This document shows positions 45,704 to 55,045 of a stretch of 64,000 nt of DNA, piece by piece. The notes beneath the pieces were generated by a model, which saw only the letters and a list, made by a program, of their open reading frames with translations, searched no databases and was not told the DNA's origin. The position numbers and the translations under genes are program-made. The stretch covers positions 186,001-250,000 of the forward strand of contig JADZCR010000001.1 in NCBI GenBank assembly GCA_020851465.1, given 5' to 3'. This DNA is from Phycisphaeraceae bacterium. GTDB taxonomy: Bacteria > Planctomycetota > Phycisphaerae > Phycisphaerales > Phycisphaeraceae. Every line of letters starts with the position of its first letter. Position 1 is the first letter of the stretch.

Positions 45704-46986
45704 AACGAGCGATTCGACAATTCGTACTCAACAACCGCATCGCCTCGGCGCGACGAACCCATAGCGCGCCGGCAACCGAGATTGTCGTCTGCTGTGCCCC
45801 GGTACCCGAAGGAAATCGCGGCGATCAGGCGCTGCTCGCGGCTGTCGTGGACACTCTGCGCCGGGGGCCATGGAAAAAAATCCATCTCGTGCAGACCGCG
45901 TACCATCCGATCCTCGCCATCCGGGAAGATGAGCGAATCCGCATCCATGCGGGGTATTACCCGGTGTTCACCTCGCTGGAATGCTTCCGGGAACAACTCG
46001 CCTGGGTGCGCTTCCTGCGCAGCAAGGGTGAGGTGATCCTCATCGGGGCCGATGTTCTCGACGAGCATTACAGCGTGGCGCGCAGCGAAGGCTCGTTCTA
46101 CGCGATGCACCTTGCAGCGCGTTGCAGTTGCCCCACACGGATCATCGGCTTCAGCGTCAACGGTGCGCCGTCCGACGCGCTGCGCAGTCGCTTCCAACAA
46201 GCTCAGAACGACGGCACTCGGCTGTTCGTCCGGGATGCGCTGTCATTCCAACGGCTGCATGATGCGGGTATCAAGTCCGCTGAACTGGTCGGCGATCTGG
46301 CACTGCTCATGCGGCCAGCACGGGTTGAGGATCTCGATCCGGCGTTGCGGCAATTCATCCAGACCGCGCCCGGGCCGGTGGTTGGGTTGAACTTCACCGA
46401 GGTCGTCATGGGCCGGGGACCGGAAACCGACGCCTTGCTTGATCGTGTCATGGATGCCTGCGCCCACCTCGCGCGGGAAGGCGGCTGCCGATTCATCTGC
46501 ATCCCTCATGATGAGCAAGGCGGCATCGAGTACCTCGGTGCATTTCACGCGAGAATGAACCAGCGACATCCGGGAATAGCGACACTCGTATCGCCGATGC
46601 CCAGCGCACAACAGCTCAAGTGCATTGCCGGCCAGTGCGCCCACGTATTCACCTGTCGGCTGCATTTGGGAATTGCGACGCTCGGTATGGGCCGGCCGGT
46701 GACGGGATTCCCGTATCAGGGAAAGTTTGAAGGACAGTTTGAACACTTCGGGCTGACAGATGGGTTGGTTTATAAGGATCACTTACCTGGAACGGTTGAC
46801 GGCATGACAGAGCTTTTCCGTCGGCGCATTCAGGCCAGCAGCGAGCTGGCGCAGCGCGTGCGGGACCGCCTGCCCGCGGTGCTGGCGTTGTCGATGAAAA
46901 ACTTCGCAGGATTGCCCTGCGATGCTGCTGACAAAACCGCCGATGCTGCGCCAATCGGTGCGGTCGGAGGGATTGCCCGCACATGA
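45700..46986 (+). CDS. Polysaccharide pyruvyltransferase family protein, second copy
   Basis: 428 residues, ATG overlapping the previous stop by four bases (ATGA). The N-terminal domain has CCAPVPEGNRGDQALLAA and the C-terminal domain has VFTCRLHLGIATLGMGRPV with the conserved His. It is longer than the first copy and not closely similar to it, so it is unlikely to be a recent duplicate. The ~30-residue tail is Ala-rich and probably unstructured. A second pyruvyl transfer or a related assembly step is inferred. Confidence 0.82.
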   Translation: MKRAIRQFVLNNRIASARRTHSAPATEIVVCCAPVPEGNRGDQALLAAVVDTLRRGPWKKIHLVQTAYHPILAIREDERIRIHAGYYPVFTSLECFREQLAWVRFLRSKGEVILIGADVLDEHYSVARSEGSFYAMHLAARCSCPTRIIGFSVNGAPSDALRSRFQQAQNDGTRLFVRDALSFQRLHDAGIKSAELVGDLALLMRPARVEDLDPALRQFIQTAPGPVVGLNFTEVVMGRGPETDALLDRVMDACAHLAREGGCRFICIPHDEQGGIEYLGAFHARMNQRHPGIATLVSPMPSAQQLKCIAGQCAHVFTCRLHLGIATLGMGRPVTGFPYQGKFEGQFEHFGLTDGLVYKDHLPGTVDGMTELFRRRIQASSELAQRVRDRLPAVLALSMKNFAGLPCDAADKTADAAPIGAVGGIART

Positions 46987-48005
46987 GCGAGCCGTGTGTC
47001 AGCATCGTGTTACCCACTTACAACCGCGCCGCATTTATCCCCGGTGCGTGTGCCTCCATCGCTGCGCAGACATTTAAGGACTGGGAACTCATCGTGGTGG
47101 ATGACGGCTCCACGGATGACACGCGCCGAGTCGTGGAAGAATGCGCCGCGGCGTCAGCGCGGCCGATACGCTACGTCTCACGACCCAACGGCGGTCCGGC
47201 GGCGGCGCGTAACACCGGCATCGCCCGCGCGTCAGGACGATACGTCGCCTTTTTCGACAGCGACGACCTCTGGGTGGAACATCATCTCGCCGAGTGCGTC
47301 GAAGCACTGAATGCTAATCAAGAGGTCAGCTGGGTTTTTGGTGCCGGTCGGCGTGTAGAAATACCCAGCGGTAAGGTAGTCGTGGAGCATTCGTATTATC
47401 GCGACGGCCAGTTACGTCCTTACATGCGGCTTCACTCGCGCAGGAGCGGCAAGCTCTCCATCGTGGACGATCCCGAACTGGTCGAGTGTGTCATCAACCG
47501 CGATCACACGGGCGGGCTTCAAGCCTCGGTGATTCGCAAAGAGGTTCTCGCGCGAACGCCCATCCCCGACTTCCGCGTGGGTGAAGACTGGGCGTTGACG
47601 GTTCAATATCTCGCCGCTGGGGGCAAGATCGGCTACTTTGATTCCGTGCATGCGATCTACCAGATTCACGGCGACCAAATTTCTTCTGCGGGGGCGTCGC
47701 AGCAGGATGTCGAGCGACGGCTGCGGGTGCAGCGGGAATACATCCGTGCTGCCGAGTACGTACTGGCAATCCCCGCGCTTACGCCGCGCCAGCGTCGTGC
47801 GGCTCACTCCCGGCTGGCGCGTGAGTATTTCTGGCGACTCGGTTACGCCATTCTGTGGATGAGCGGACGCCGCCGGGAAGCACTCGACGCTTTCCGCTCC
47901 GGTCTGCGCCACCAGCGCAGCGACTGGCGCATGTGGAAGACGTGGCTGGCCTGCCGTCTCCGCTTCGTATTCCAAGGCTCACTCCGGGGCGCGGCTTCGG
48001 CATAA
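46983..48005 (+). CDS. GT2 family glycosyltransferase, paralogue 1
   Basis: 340 residues, ATG overlapping the previous stop by four bases. The GT2 domain has SIVLPTYNRAAFI, WELIVVDDGSTDDT and the DSD metal motif FFDSDDLW. The C-terminal ~120 residues share a distinct domain with the gene at 49147 (REYFWRLGYAILW, WKTWLACRL). It is soluble and inverting by family. It would extend the glycan at the cytosolic face. Confidence 0.9.
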   Translation: MSEPCVSIVLPTYNRAAFIPGACASIAAQTFKDWELIVVDDGSTDDTRRVVEECAAASARPIRYVSRPNGGPAAARNTGIARASGRYVAFFDSDDLWVEHHLAECVEALNANQEVSWVFGAGRRVEIPSGKVVVEHSYYRDGQLRPYMRLHSRRSGKLSIVDDPELVECVINRDHTGGLQASVIRKEVLARTPIPDFRVGEDWALTVQYLAAGGKIGYFDSVHAIYQIHGDQISSAGASQQDVERRLRVQREYIRAAEYVLAIPALTPRQRRAAHSRLAREYFWRLGYAILWMSGRRREALDAFRSGLRHQRSDWRMWKTWLACRLRFVFQGSLRGAASA

Positions 48006-48022
48006 CCTTCGCGGCGATCATC

Positions 48023-49150
48023 ATGCGGGTTCTGTACCTGACCATTAATCGCAAGCTTTTCGGCACGACACGGATTCTCCGTGACTGGCTGACACTTGGT
48101 CGTGCATGCGGGATCGACGGTTGTGTCGCCACTGTTGCCGATGACGACCTCGCCACGTGGTGTCGTGAGAACAATGTGCCCGTGCGCTGCGGACCGCTGC
48201 CGTGGATCAGCAAGGCCAATCCGATTCCCGGACTCTGGCATGCGTGGCGTGTCGCGGCCTTTGCCCGCAAGCATCACGTCGATCTGATTCATTGCAACGA
48301 GCACAACTGTCACCCGTTCGCCACACAGGTGCAGCGTCACTACCCCGTGCCGATTGTCTGCCACGTGCGCTTCAAGCTGGAGCGCGGCTTTGTGGAATGG
48401 GGGATGACGGGGTCGAAACGCCCCGCAGCGGTGCTCTGGACCAGCACCCAGCAAAAAGAGGATTCACTTCCCGCGACGCGGGATCTGCTGCCCGAGGATT
48501 TGCAGCATGTGGTGAGTCTGGGACTGGACCTGGAAAAGTTCGGCAACATGACGCAGAGCCGCGCAACCCTGCGAACTCAGTGGGGCTTTTCCGACGAAGA
48601 CGTCGTGATCGGCTACGCGACGGTTCCGCAGCCGCGCAAACGGTTGTTTGATTTTGTGGAGGCGGTGGCGGAACTAGCCAAGCGTGATCCGCGCGTTTGC
48701 GGCGTGCTGGCCGGCCATGTTTATCCTCAGTGGGAAAAGCATCGCGATGAGGTGATCGCGCGGATCGCAGCGACGGGCATGGGCAAGCGGTTTCAGTGGC
48801 TCGGACGGCTCGATCCTGTCGAGCCTTTCGATCACGCGATCGACATCTGCATGCACACGAGTGAATACGAGACCTTCGGCATGAGCGTGTTGGAGGCGAT
48901 GGCCTGCCGCCGTCCGGTCGTCGCTTACCGCGGCGGCTCCGTGGGCGAGGTGGTGGATGACGGCGGAGTGATCGTGGAAAATGGCGATGTGTCCGGCCTG
49001 ATCGAAGCGGCCCTGCCGCTGGTGCGCGATCCGGCTCGTCGTGCGGAAATGGGTGAACGTGGCCGCCGGCGGGTAGCTGAACATTTCAGCCCCCGGCGAG
49101 CTGTGCGTCAGTTGGCGGACATTTACCAGTCGGTAAAGGGTAAATCGTGA
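48023..49150 (+). CDS. GT4 family glycosyltransferase
   Basis: 375 residues from ATG 48023, where the family N terminus begins (MRVLYLTINRKLFGTTRI). The open frame reaches back to 47855 within the GT2 gene, but that part is not coding. The donor domain has SEYETFGMSVLEAMACRRPV and the catalytic His/Glu pattern of GT4. It starts 17 bp after the GT2 stop and ends overlapping the next gene by four bases. Confidence 0.9.
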   Translation: MRVLYLTINRKLFGTTRILRDWLTLGRACGIDGCVATVADDDLATWCRENNVPVRCGPLPWISKANPIPGLWHAWRVAAFARKHHVDLIHCNEHNCHPFATQVQRHYPVPIVCHVRFKLERGFVEWGMTGSKRPAAVLWTSTQQKEDSLPATRDLLPEDLQHVVSLGLDLEKFGNMTQSRATLRTQWGFSDEDVVIGYATVPQPRKRLFDFVEAVAELAKRDPRVCGVLAGHVYPQWEKHRDEVIARIAATGMGKRFQWLGRLDPVEPFDHAIDICMHTSEYETFGMSVLEAMACRRPVVAYRGGSVGEVVDDGGVIVENGDVSGLIEAALPLVRDPARRAEMGERGRRRVAEHFSPRRAVRQLADIYQSVKGKS

Positions 49151-50181
49151 CTCCCGGGCACTGTTCGATCATCATGCCCTGCTTCAACCGTGCGGCGTTT
49201 CTGGCCGACGCCTTGGCGTCGATCCGCGCACAGTCGTTTCAGGCATGGGAGTTGATCGTCGTTGATGATGGATCAACCGATGACACCAAAGCCACGCTCG
49301 AACGCCTCCTCCGCGCGGACAAGCCCTCGCAGAGTGTGCGCTACGTCCATCAGGAAAATGCAGGAGCCTATGCCGCTCGCAACGCTGGGCTGAATCATGC
49401 GCACGGCGAATACATCGCATTTTTCGACAGCGATGATGTCTGGCTGCCTCACCATCTGGCGGACGGCGTTGCAGCCCTGCGCGACCATCCTGATCTGGAT
49501 TGGGTGTACGCTGACGCCCGAAAAATCGATCACGATACGGGGCGCGTCGTGGTCGAGCGCGGTTTTTACGAAGGCGGCAAGCCGCACCCGATGCTCTCGC
49601 TGCGCACGAAACAATTCGGAAAACTGCACATCTACGACGATCCCGCTGCAGTCGCCTGCGAACTGCGACACAACCTGAACGTGCTTTTACAGACATCCGT
49701 GATCCGGCACCGCGTCTTTGCGGGCCGACGCTTCGTGGACCACTATCGCAACGAAGGCGAGGATGAACTCTTTCCGATTCGGGCGATGAAGGCGGGGTTT
49801 CGCCTGGGGTATCTCGACGATGTTCATTTGATCTATCACATGCACGGCGACAATGCGTCATCCGCCGCGGTGGGAATGTCCGCCGATAAGCGGTTGCGCG
49901 TCTATGCCGCCGCCGTGCGCGGGTATGAAGAACTGGGGCGTGAGGTGCCCTTGACGAGCCAGGAGCGACGCGCGCTCCGCGAGCGATTGGCGAATGATTA
50001 TTTCTGGAAGCGTGGTTATGCGGTGCTGTGGCAGAGCGGTCGGACGAAAGAGGCGTGGGCGGAGTTTCACCGGGGCCTCAAATACCGGCCGACCGATGGG
50101 CGGTTGTGGAAGACCTACTGGGCCTGTCGATTGAAGGCGATGCTTGGCCGTGCCCCGCGTCCTGCCTCTGTGACGACGTGA
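49147..50181 (+). CDS. GT2 family glycosyltransferase, paralogue 2
   Basis: 344 residues from GTG 49147, overlapping the previous stop (GTGA). The motif order matches the 46983 gene: SIIMPCFNRAAFL, WELIVVDDGSTDDT, FFDSDDVWLPHHL, and the shared C-terminal domain (NDYFWKRGYAVLW, WKTYWACRLKAML). This is the last gene of the operon. The shared tail suggests both bind the same partner or acceptor. Donor sugar unknown. Confidence 0.9.
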   Translation: MTPGHCSIIMPCFNRAAFLADALASIRAQSFQAWELIVVDDGSTDDTKATLERLLRADKPSQSVRYVHQENAGAYAARNAGLNHAHGEYIAFFDSDDVWLPHHLADGVAALRDHPDLDWVYADARKIDHDTGRVVVERGFYEGGKPHPMLSLRTKQFGKLHIYDDPAAVACELRHNLNVLLQTSVIRHRVFAGRRFVDHYRNEGEDELFPIRAMKAGFRLGYLDDVHLIYHMHGDNASSAAVGMSADKRLRVYAAAVRGYEELGREVPLTSQERRALRERLANDYFWKRGYAVLWQSGRTKEAWAEFHRGLKYRPTDGRLWKTYWACRLKAMLGRAPRPASVTT

Positions 50182-50215
50182 GGCCGGAATGACGCCAAGG
50201 CTTCCGCAGCGCGAA

Positions 50216-50298
50216 TGGGCGCGGTTGGATTTGAACCAACGAAGACGTAAGTCAGCAGATTTACAGTCTGCCCCGTTTGGCCGCTTCGGTACACGCCC
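50216..50298 (-). tRNA. tRNA-Tyr (anticodon GTA)
   Basis: On the minus strand the acceptor arms GGGCGTG and CGCGCCC pair with one G-U. The D arm is CCG/CGG, the anticodon stem is GCAGA/TCTGC with loop CTGTAAA (anticodon GTA), a long class II variable arm follows, and the T arm is GTTGG-TTCAAAT-CCAAC. The discriminator is A and the CCA end is not encoded. Length 83, normal for bacterial tRNA-Tyr. Confidence 0.95.
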
Positions 50299-50615
50299 GC
50301 GAGTCCCAAAGCGTATCTTCGGCCCGATCTCAAATCAACTTCACGGTTCCGATGAACACGCGGATTAACACGTCGAATTCATCGTCGGCGATGACTTCAA
50401 GACGGTGCTGCCTATGATTCCCCTGACCAACTTCCGCTGATTTTTTGCAGCACAGCCCGCCACCCGTTAACATTTTTCCCTGTTTGTTCTGCAGGGTTGC
50501 CGGCTTGGTCGCTTGTGGACCAGTTCGAAAACCGGTCCAGCGGTCGGTCGCTGTCTCCCTTGCCCTCCGAAGGCATCGCCTCCGGGACGGGCAAGCGTGG
50601 ATTGGTGGTGAATCG
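50299..50615 (+). promoter_or_regulatory. Intergenic region with structured leader of the HNH gene
   Basis: The region lies between the minus-strand tRNA-Tyr and the plus-strand HNH gene. Two hairpins are seen near its end. GGACC/GGTCC encloses a loop at about 50517-50538. A strong stem at 50559-50595 has CTTGCCC/GGGCAAG plus an inner TCC/GGA after one bulge, 20 bases before the ATG. The rest (50299-50510) shows nothing I can name. Confidence 0.35.
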
Positions 50616-51248
50616 ATGGATGCCGCAGCCTCCAGCCTGAACGCTCACGTCCTGGTGCTGAACAAGCTCTGGATGGCTATCCGTGTCACGGACGCCCGCC
50701 GGGCATTCTCACTTCTAGCGCGAGACCTGGCGGAAGTCATCCACGTCAACGACGGGGCCTACACCTCGCACGACTTCGAGTCGTGGACCGAGCTAAGCCT
50801 GGCGCGGGCGACATTCAAATCCTCACACGAATATGAGTGGGTGCGTACCGTTCGCATGCATCTGGCGGTGCCGAAAGTGATCCGCCTGTTCGGCTACGAC
50901 CGGCTGCCCAAGCAGGATGTAAAGCTGAACCGGCGAAATATCTTCGCGCGCGATCGCAATCTTTGTCAGTATTGCGGACGGCATTTTCCCACCAGCGAGT
51001 TGAGTCTGGACCACATCCTGCCGCGCAGTCAGGGCGGGATCAGCACCTGGGAAAACCTTGTTTGCTCCTGTGTGCATTGCAACGCCCGCAAAGGCGGCCG
51101 CACACCCGAACAGGCCCACATGAAACTAGTGCGCAAGCCGATTAAACCGCGGCGAAATCCGGTGATCAGCCTGCGGATGGGTTCGGATAAATACGCCAGT
51201 TGGCGGGCGTTCCTTGATAACGCTTACTGGTCCGTCGAGCTCAAGTAG
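50616..51248 (+). CDS. HNH endonuclease family protein
   Basis: 210 residues from ATG 50616; the frame extends back to 50445 but those residues are not domain-like. The N-terminal half (LVLNKLWMAIRVTDARRAFSL) matches a class of small bacterial HNH proteins. The HNH part has CQYCG, SLDHILPRSQGG, and CSCVHCNARKGG with the zinc-binding Cys pairs. It probably cuts or nicks DNA, but many chromosomal members have no known role. ruvC follows 49 bp downstream. Confidence 0.85.
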   Translation: MDAAASSLNAHVLVLNKLWMAIRVTDARRAFSLLARDLAEVIHVNDGAYTSHDFESWTELSLARATFKSSHEYEWVRTVRMHLAVPKVIRLFGYDRLPKQDVKLNRRNIFARDRNLCQYCGRHFPTSELSLDHILPRSQGGISTWENLVCSCVHCNARKGGRTPEQAHMKLVRKPIKPRRNPVISLRMGSDKYASWRAFLDNAYWSVELK

Positions 51249-51297
51249 CGCGTCGCGGATTCTGGCGACAGACTCCTTTCACCAGTAAAACTCATTC

Positions 51298-51792
51298 ATG
51301 CTCCGAGTGCTCGGCATTGATCCCGGTCTGCGCATCACCGGCTACGGCGCGGTTGAGTTACCCGATGACGCAATGGAGCCGCGTCTCGTTGACGGCGGGT
51401 ATATCAAACTCAACCCGCGCGACTCCATCGAAAAACGTCTCGAACAACTCCACCGTGAACTGGGGGAAATCGTTGACGAGATCAAGCCGGCTCAGCTCGC
51501 GGTTGAAAAACTTTATGCCCATTATGCTCACCCGCGCACAGCCATCCTTATGGCCCACGCTCGCGGAGTCATCCTGCTCTGCGCACAACAGCGCGGCGTG
51601 CCCCTGGAGCACCTGCCGTCCACGGAAGTGAAAAAGGCGGTCACCGGCCACGGTCACGCTTCTAAAGAGCAGGTCCAGCGTGCGGTGATGAGTCAGTGCC
51701 GCCTAAAAGAGCTTCCGAACCCGCCCGATGTCGCCGACGCCATCGCCATCGCGCTCTGTCACGCCCGACGGATTGCAATGGGACGGCTCTAA
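51298..51792 (+). CDS. ruvC: Holliday junction resolvase RuvC
   Basis: 164 residues. The catalytic acids are D8 (LGIDPG), E70 (AVEKLYAHY) and D144/D147 (PPDVADAIA), with the basic patch KKAVTGHGHASKEQV. It cleaves Holliday junctions in recombination and repair as a dimer. ruvA and ruvB are not next to it. Length is normal. It lies 49 bp after the HNH gene. Confidence 0.96.
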   Translation: MLRVLGIDPGLRITGYGAVELPDDAMEPRLVDGGYIKLNPRDSIEKRLEQLHRELGEIVDEIKPAQLAVEKLYAHYAHPRTAILMAHARGVILLCAQQRGVPLEHLPSTEVKKAVTGHGHASKEQVQRAVMSQCRLKELPNPPDVADAIAIALCHARRIAMGRL

Positions 51793-51974
51793 AACGACAG
51801 AACTCTTCATTCGCCGTAAATGATGATTTTCCGGCTTTCGCTGTAGTTCACGGCTGGACAGACAGCCACGATTGCGGGCAAGATAAACGGTTGTCGAGCG
51901 CGCAGGTCGCCCCGCTTGGAGGGATCGGCATGCGATAATGAACTTTTCACCCCTTTAGCACGCTTGGAGAAAAC

Positions 51975-53171
51975 ATGGATCGTCAAGCACAGGTTTCCAA
52001 AGCTCTGGACAATTTCAAAATTGAACTCCCTTCCTGGGGCTTTGCCGATACGGGTACGCGATTCGGTAAGTTTTTTCAGGACGCGGCTGCTTCGACTCTC
52101 GAACAAAAGCTGCACGATGCCGGCCTGGTACACAAACTCACCGGCGCCTGTCCGACTGTCGCGGTACATGTACTCTGGGACTTTGCGCCGGGTACTGACC
52201 CGAACCAGACTGCGAAGATCGCCGCCAAGCACGGCGTCAAGATCGGGGCCATCAATCCCAACGTCTTTCAGGATCAGCAATACAAGCTCGGATCGTTTTG
52301 TTCACCTGTAAAGGCTGCCCGGGAGATGGCACTGGAACACACGATGGAGTCGATCGAGATCGGTAAGGCGGTCGGCTCGACGCTGCTGTCGATGTGGATC
52401 GCTGACGGCACGAACTACCCCGGCCAGGACAGCATCCGTCGCCGCTGGCACGACTTGATTAACGCCTATCAGAAGATTCACGACGCGATGCCTGCGAACA
52501 TGACGATGCTCGTGGAATACAAGCCGTTCGAGCCGAGCTTTTATCACACGGACATCCAGGACTGGGGTACCGCATACCTGCTCGCCAAGCACTCAGGTAA
52601 ACGCGCCAGGGTGCTCGTGGACACCGGTCACCACCTGCAGGGTTGCAACATCGAGCACATCGTCGCCACGCTGCTCGATGAGCAGATGCTCGGCGGATTC
52701 CACTTCAATGATCGCAAGTATGCTGACGACGACCTGACCATCAGCTCGATTGATCCCTACGCGGTCTTCCGCATCTTTGATCAGATCGAGGCGTACATTT
52801 TCGATACGGGCAAAGATCCAAAGCTCGCGTACATGGTGGACCAGTGCCACAACCTCAAACCCAAGCTTGAAGCGATGGTACAGACGGTCATGATGGCGCA
52901 GGATCTCTACGCCAAAGCAGCGATTGTCGATCGCAAAACACTCGCAGCCACACAAGCCAAGGGTGATATCGTCAAAGCGGAGCGCACGCTCCGTGACGCA
53001 TACGAAACGGATGTCCGCCCCATGGTCGCCGAGTGGCGCAAGAGCAAGAAGGTTGCTGCGGATCCGCTGGAGGAACTGCGGAACAGCGGGATCATCGCCA
53101 AACTGGGGAAAGAGCGCAAAGCGGCCCGTGAAGCGTCCGGGCAAAAGCAAAGCTCGGTCAAGACGTTCTGA
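51975..53171 (+). CDS. rhaI: L-rhamnose isomerase (RhaI type)
   Basis: 398 residues, a TIM-barrel sugar isomerase of the Pseudomonas RhaI type rather than the Escherichia RhaA type. Landmarks include SMWIADGTNYPGQDSIRRRW, MLVEYKPFEP with a metal-binding Glu, DTGHHLQGCNIE and FHFNDRKYADDDL with the metal-binding His and Asp. It interconverts L-rhamnose and L-rhamnulose and often other pairs such as D-allose/D-allulose. A kinase gene follows 253 bp downstream. The C-terminal ~45 residues are Lys/Ala-rich. Confidence 0.9.
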   Translation: MDRQAQVSKALDNFKIELPSWGFADTGTRFGKFFQDAAASTLEQKLHDAGLVHKLTGACPTVAVHVLWDFAPGTDPNQTAKIAAKHGVKIGAINPNVFQDQQYKLGSFCSPVKAAREMALEHTMESIEIGKAVGSTLLSMWIADGTNYPGQDSIRRRWHDLINAYQKIHDAMPANMTMLVEYKPFEPSFYHTDIQDWGTAYLLAKHSGKRARVLVDTGHHLQGCNIEHIVATLLDEQMLGGFHFNDRKYADDDLTISSIDPYAVFRIFDQIEAYIFDTGKDPKLAYMVDQCHNLKPKLEAMVQTVMMAQDLYAKAAIVDRKTLAATQAKGDIVKAERTLRDAYETDVRPMVAEWRKSKKVAADPLEELRNSGIIAKLGKERKAAREASGQKQSSVKTF

Positions 53172-53424
53172 GATAATTTTTATTGAATCGGTTTCCGTGT
53201 TCAGACCCGGCGAAGTTGTCAGAACACAGTGACGATCGCACCGTTGACGGACCATCGCGGAACGATGTATTCGCCGCATGGATGATCGCATGGCGGATCG
53301 GACGCGATCCGTATTGAGATCACAATTGCAATGGTTTTCGATATTGAGACGCAAATGAATTGGAAGATGCTTGCTGCTTTGTGTGGGGCGGAGCTGTCTT
53401 CCCCGGATTCACGGAGAGCTTTTC

Positions 53425-54951
53425 ATGTCCTATCTGCTCGGCATTGATATCGGTACGTCGGGGACCAAGACACTCATCTGCGACTACCGGGGCAAAGTCC
53501 TCGCGACCGCGGTGGCAGAACACGACATCTATTCACCAAAGCCCGGATGGTCGGAGCAGAATCCGCTCCAGTGGTGGGAGGCGACCTGCAAGGCGACACG
53601 CGACGTGCTCCGCAAGGCAAAGGTCAAGGGAAACCAGATCACCGCGATCGGCCTGTCGGGACAGATGCACGGATCAGTTTTTTTGGGTGACGGCCACACA
53701 CCTCTCCGCCACGCGCTGCTCTGGAACGACCAGCGAACCGCGGCGGAGTGCGCGGAAATCGAAAAAATCGCCGGCGGCAGAGGAAAGCTGATTAACATGG
53801 TAGGCAATCCCGCGCTGACGGGGTTTACCGCACCCAAGATTCTCTGGGTGCGGCGGCATGAGCCAAAGGTTTACGCCAAGACGAAACACATCCTTCTCCC
53901 CAAGGATTACATCCGGTATTGCATGACTGGTGAATATGCGACCGAGGTAGGCGATGCGTCGGGCACGCTGTTGCTGGATGTCAAGAAACGCGCATGGAAC
54001 GACAAGCTGATTTCGATGTTGAAGATCGACCGCGCGCTGCTGCCAAAATGTTTCGAGTCACATGTTGTGTCGGGTGAATTGAACCGAACGGCGGCAGCGT
54101 TGATGGGGCTGGCGGAGGGCACACCGGTCGTCGGAGGCAGCGGTGACCAACCGGCAGGCGCGGTGGGTAACGGCATCGTGAACAGCGGAATCGTCAGCGC
54201 GACGCTGGGTACCAGCGGCGTGATGTTTGCTCATGCAGATAAACCCACTTACGACCCGTTAGGTCGAGTCCACACCATGTGCAGTGCTGTCGAGGGCAGA
54301 TGGTGCGTCTTCGGCTGCATGCTCTCCGCAGGCGGCAGCTTTCAGTGGTTCCGAAACCACCTGGCTTTGGCGGAACGTCAAGCTGCGGCGAGCAAAGGCG
54401 TTGATCCTTACGAATTACTCGTTGACGAAGCATCCAAGGCTGCGCCGGGAAGTGAAGGACTGTTTTTCCTGCCCTATCTCACCGGCGAGCGATGCCCCTA
54501 TCCGAATCCCAACGCACGCGGCGGATGGATCGGCCTGACGGCACGCCATAACCGCGCGTCGATGATTCGCAGCTTGCTGGAGGGCGTGACCTACGGCATG
54601 GCTGATGCGCTTCGGATCATGGAGGGTATGGGGATCCGCATCAATACCGTGCGACTCAGCGGCGGCGGCGCACGCAGCCGTTTCTGGCGTCAGCTCCAGG
54701 CGAACATCTACAACAAGCAGGTCGCAACGATCAACGCACAGGAAGGACCGGCCTACGGCGTCGCCCTGCTCGCGGGCGTCGGCACCGGTATTTGGAAAAG
54801 CGTTCCCGAAGCGTGCAATGCGTCGATACGAGAGACCGAAAAACTTAAACCAAACGCCAAAGCTGCGAAACAGTATGAACAAGGGCACGCACAGTATCAG
54901 CGGTTATATGCAGCACTGGTCGAGGAGTTTGATCAGATCGCAAAGTTGTAA
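53425..54951 (+). CDS. xylB: Xylulokinase-type FGGY sugar kinase
   Basis: 508 residues from ATG 53425, with GGAGAG 7 bp upstream. The FGGY fold shows GIDIGTSGTKTLICD, GLSGQMHGSVFL, LWNDQRT and the catalytic Asp in GGSGDQPAGAVG. These features fit XylB better than RhaB. It phosphorylates D-xylulose or a related ketose such as L-rhamnulose made by the upstream isomerase. An aldolase is not seen in the window. The 253-bp gap may hold its own promoter. Confidence 0.88.
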   Translation: MSYLLGIDIGTSGTKTLICDYRGKVLATAVAEHDIYSPKPGWSEQNPLQWWEATCKATRDVLRKAKVKGNQITAIGLSGQMHGSVFLGDGHTPLRHALLWNDQRTAAECAEIEKIAGGRGKLINMVGNPALTGFTAPKILWVRRHEPKVYAKTKHILLPKDYIRYCMTGEYATEVGDASGTLLLDVKKRAWNDKLISMLKIDRALLPKCFESHVVSGELNRTAAALMGLAEGTPVVGGSGDQPAGAVGNGIVNSGIVSATLGTSGVMFAHADKPTYDPLGRVHTMCSAVEGRWCVFGCMLSAGGSFQWFRNHLALAERQAAASKGVDPYELLVDEASKAAPGSEGLFFLPYLTGERCPYPNPNARGGWIGLTARHNRASMIRSLLEGVTYGMADALRIMEGMGIRINTVRLSGGGARSRFWRQLQANIYNKQVATINAQEGPAYGVALLAGVGTGIWKSVPEACNASIRETEKLKPNAKAAKQYEQGHAQYQRLYAALVEEFDQIAKL

Positions 54952-55045
54952 CAAATCGGCGCGCCGTTCCATGCACCCCGCAGCATGGTGTCGTTTGCGC
55001 TGTGGATTTCCCGGAGAATCACCTCATCAAGAATGCCGGTGATTT

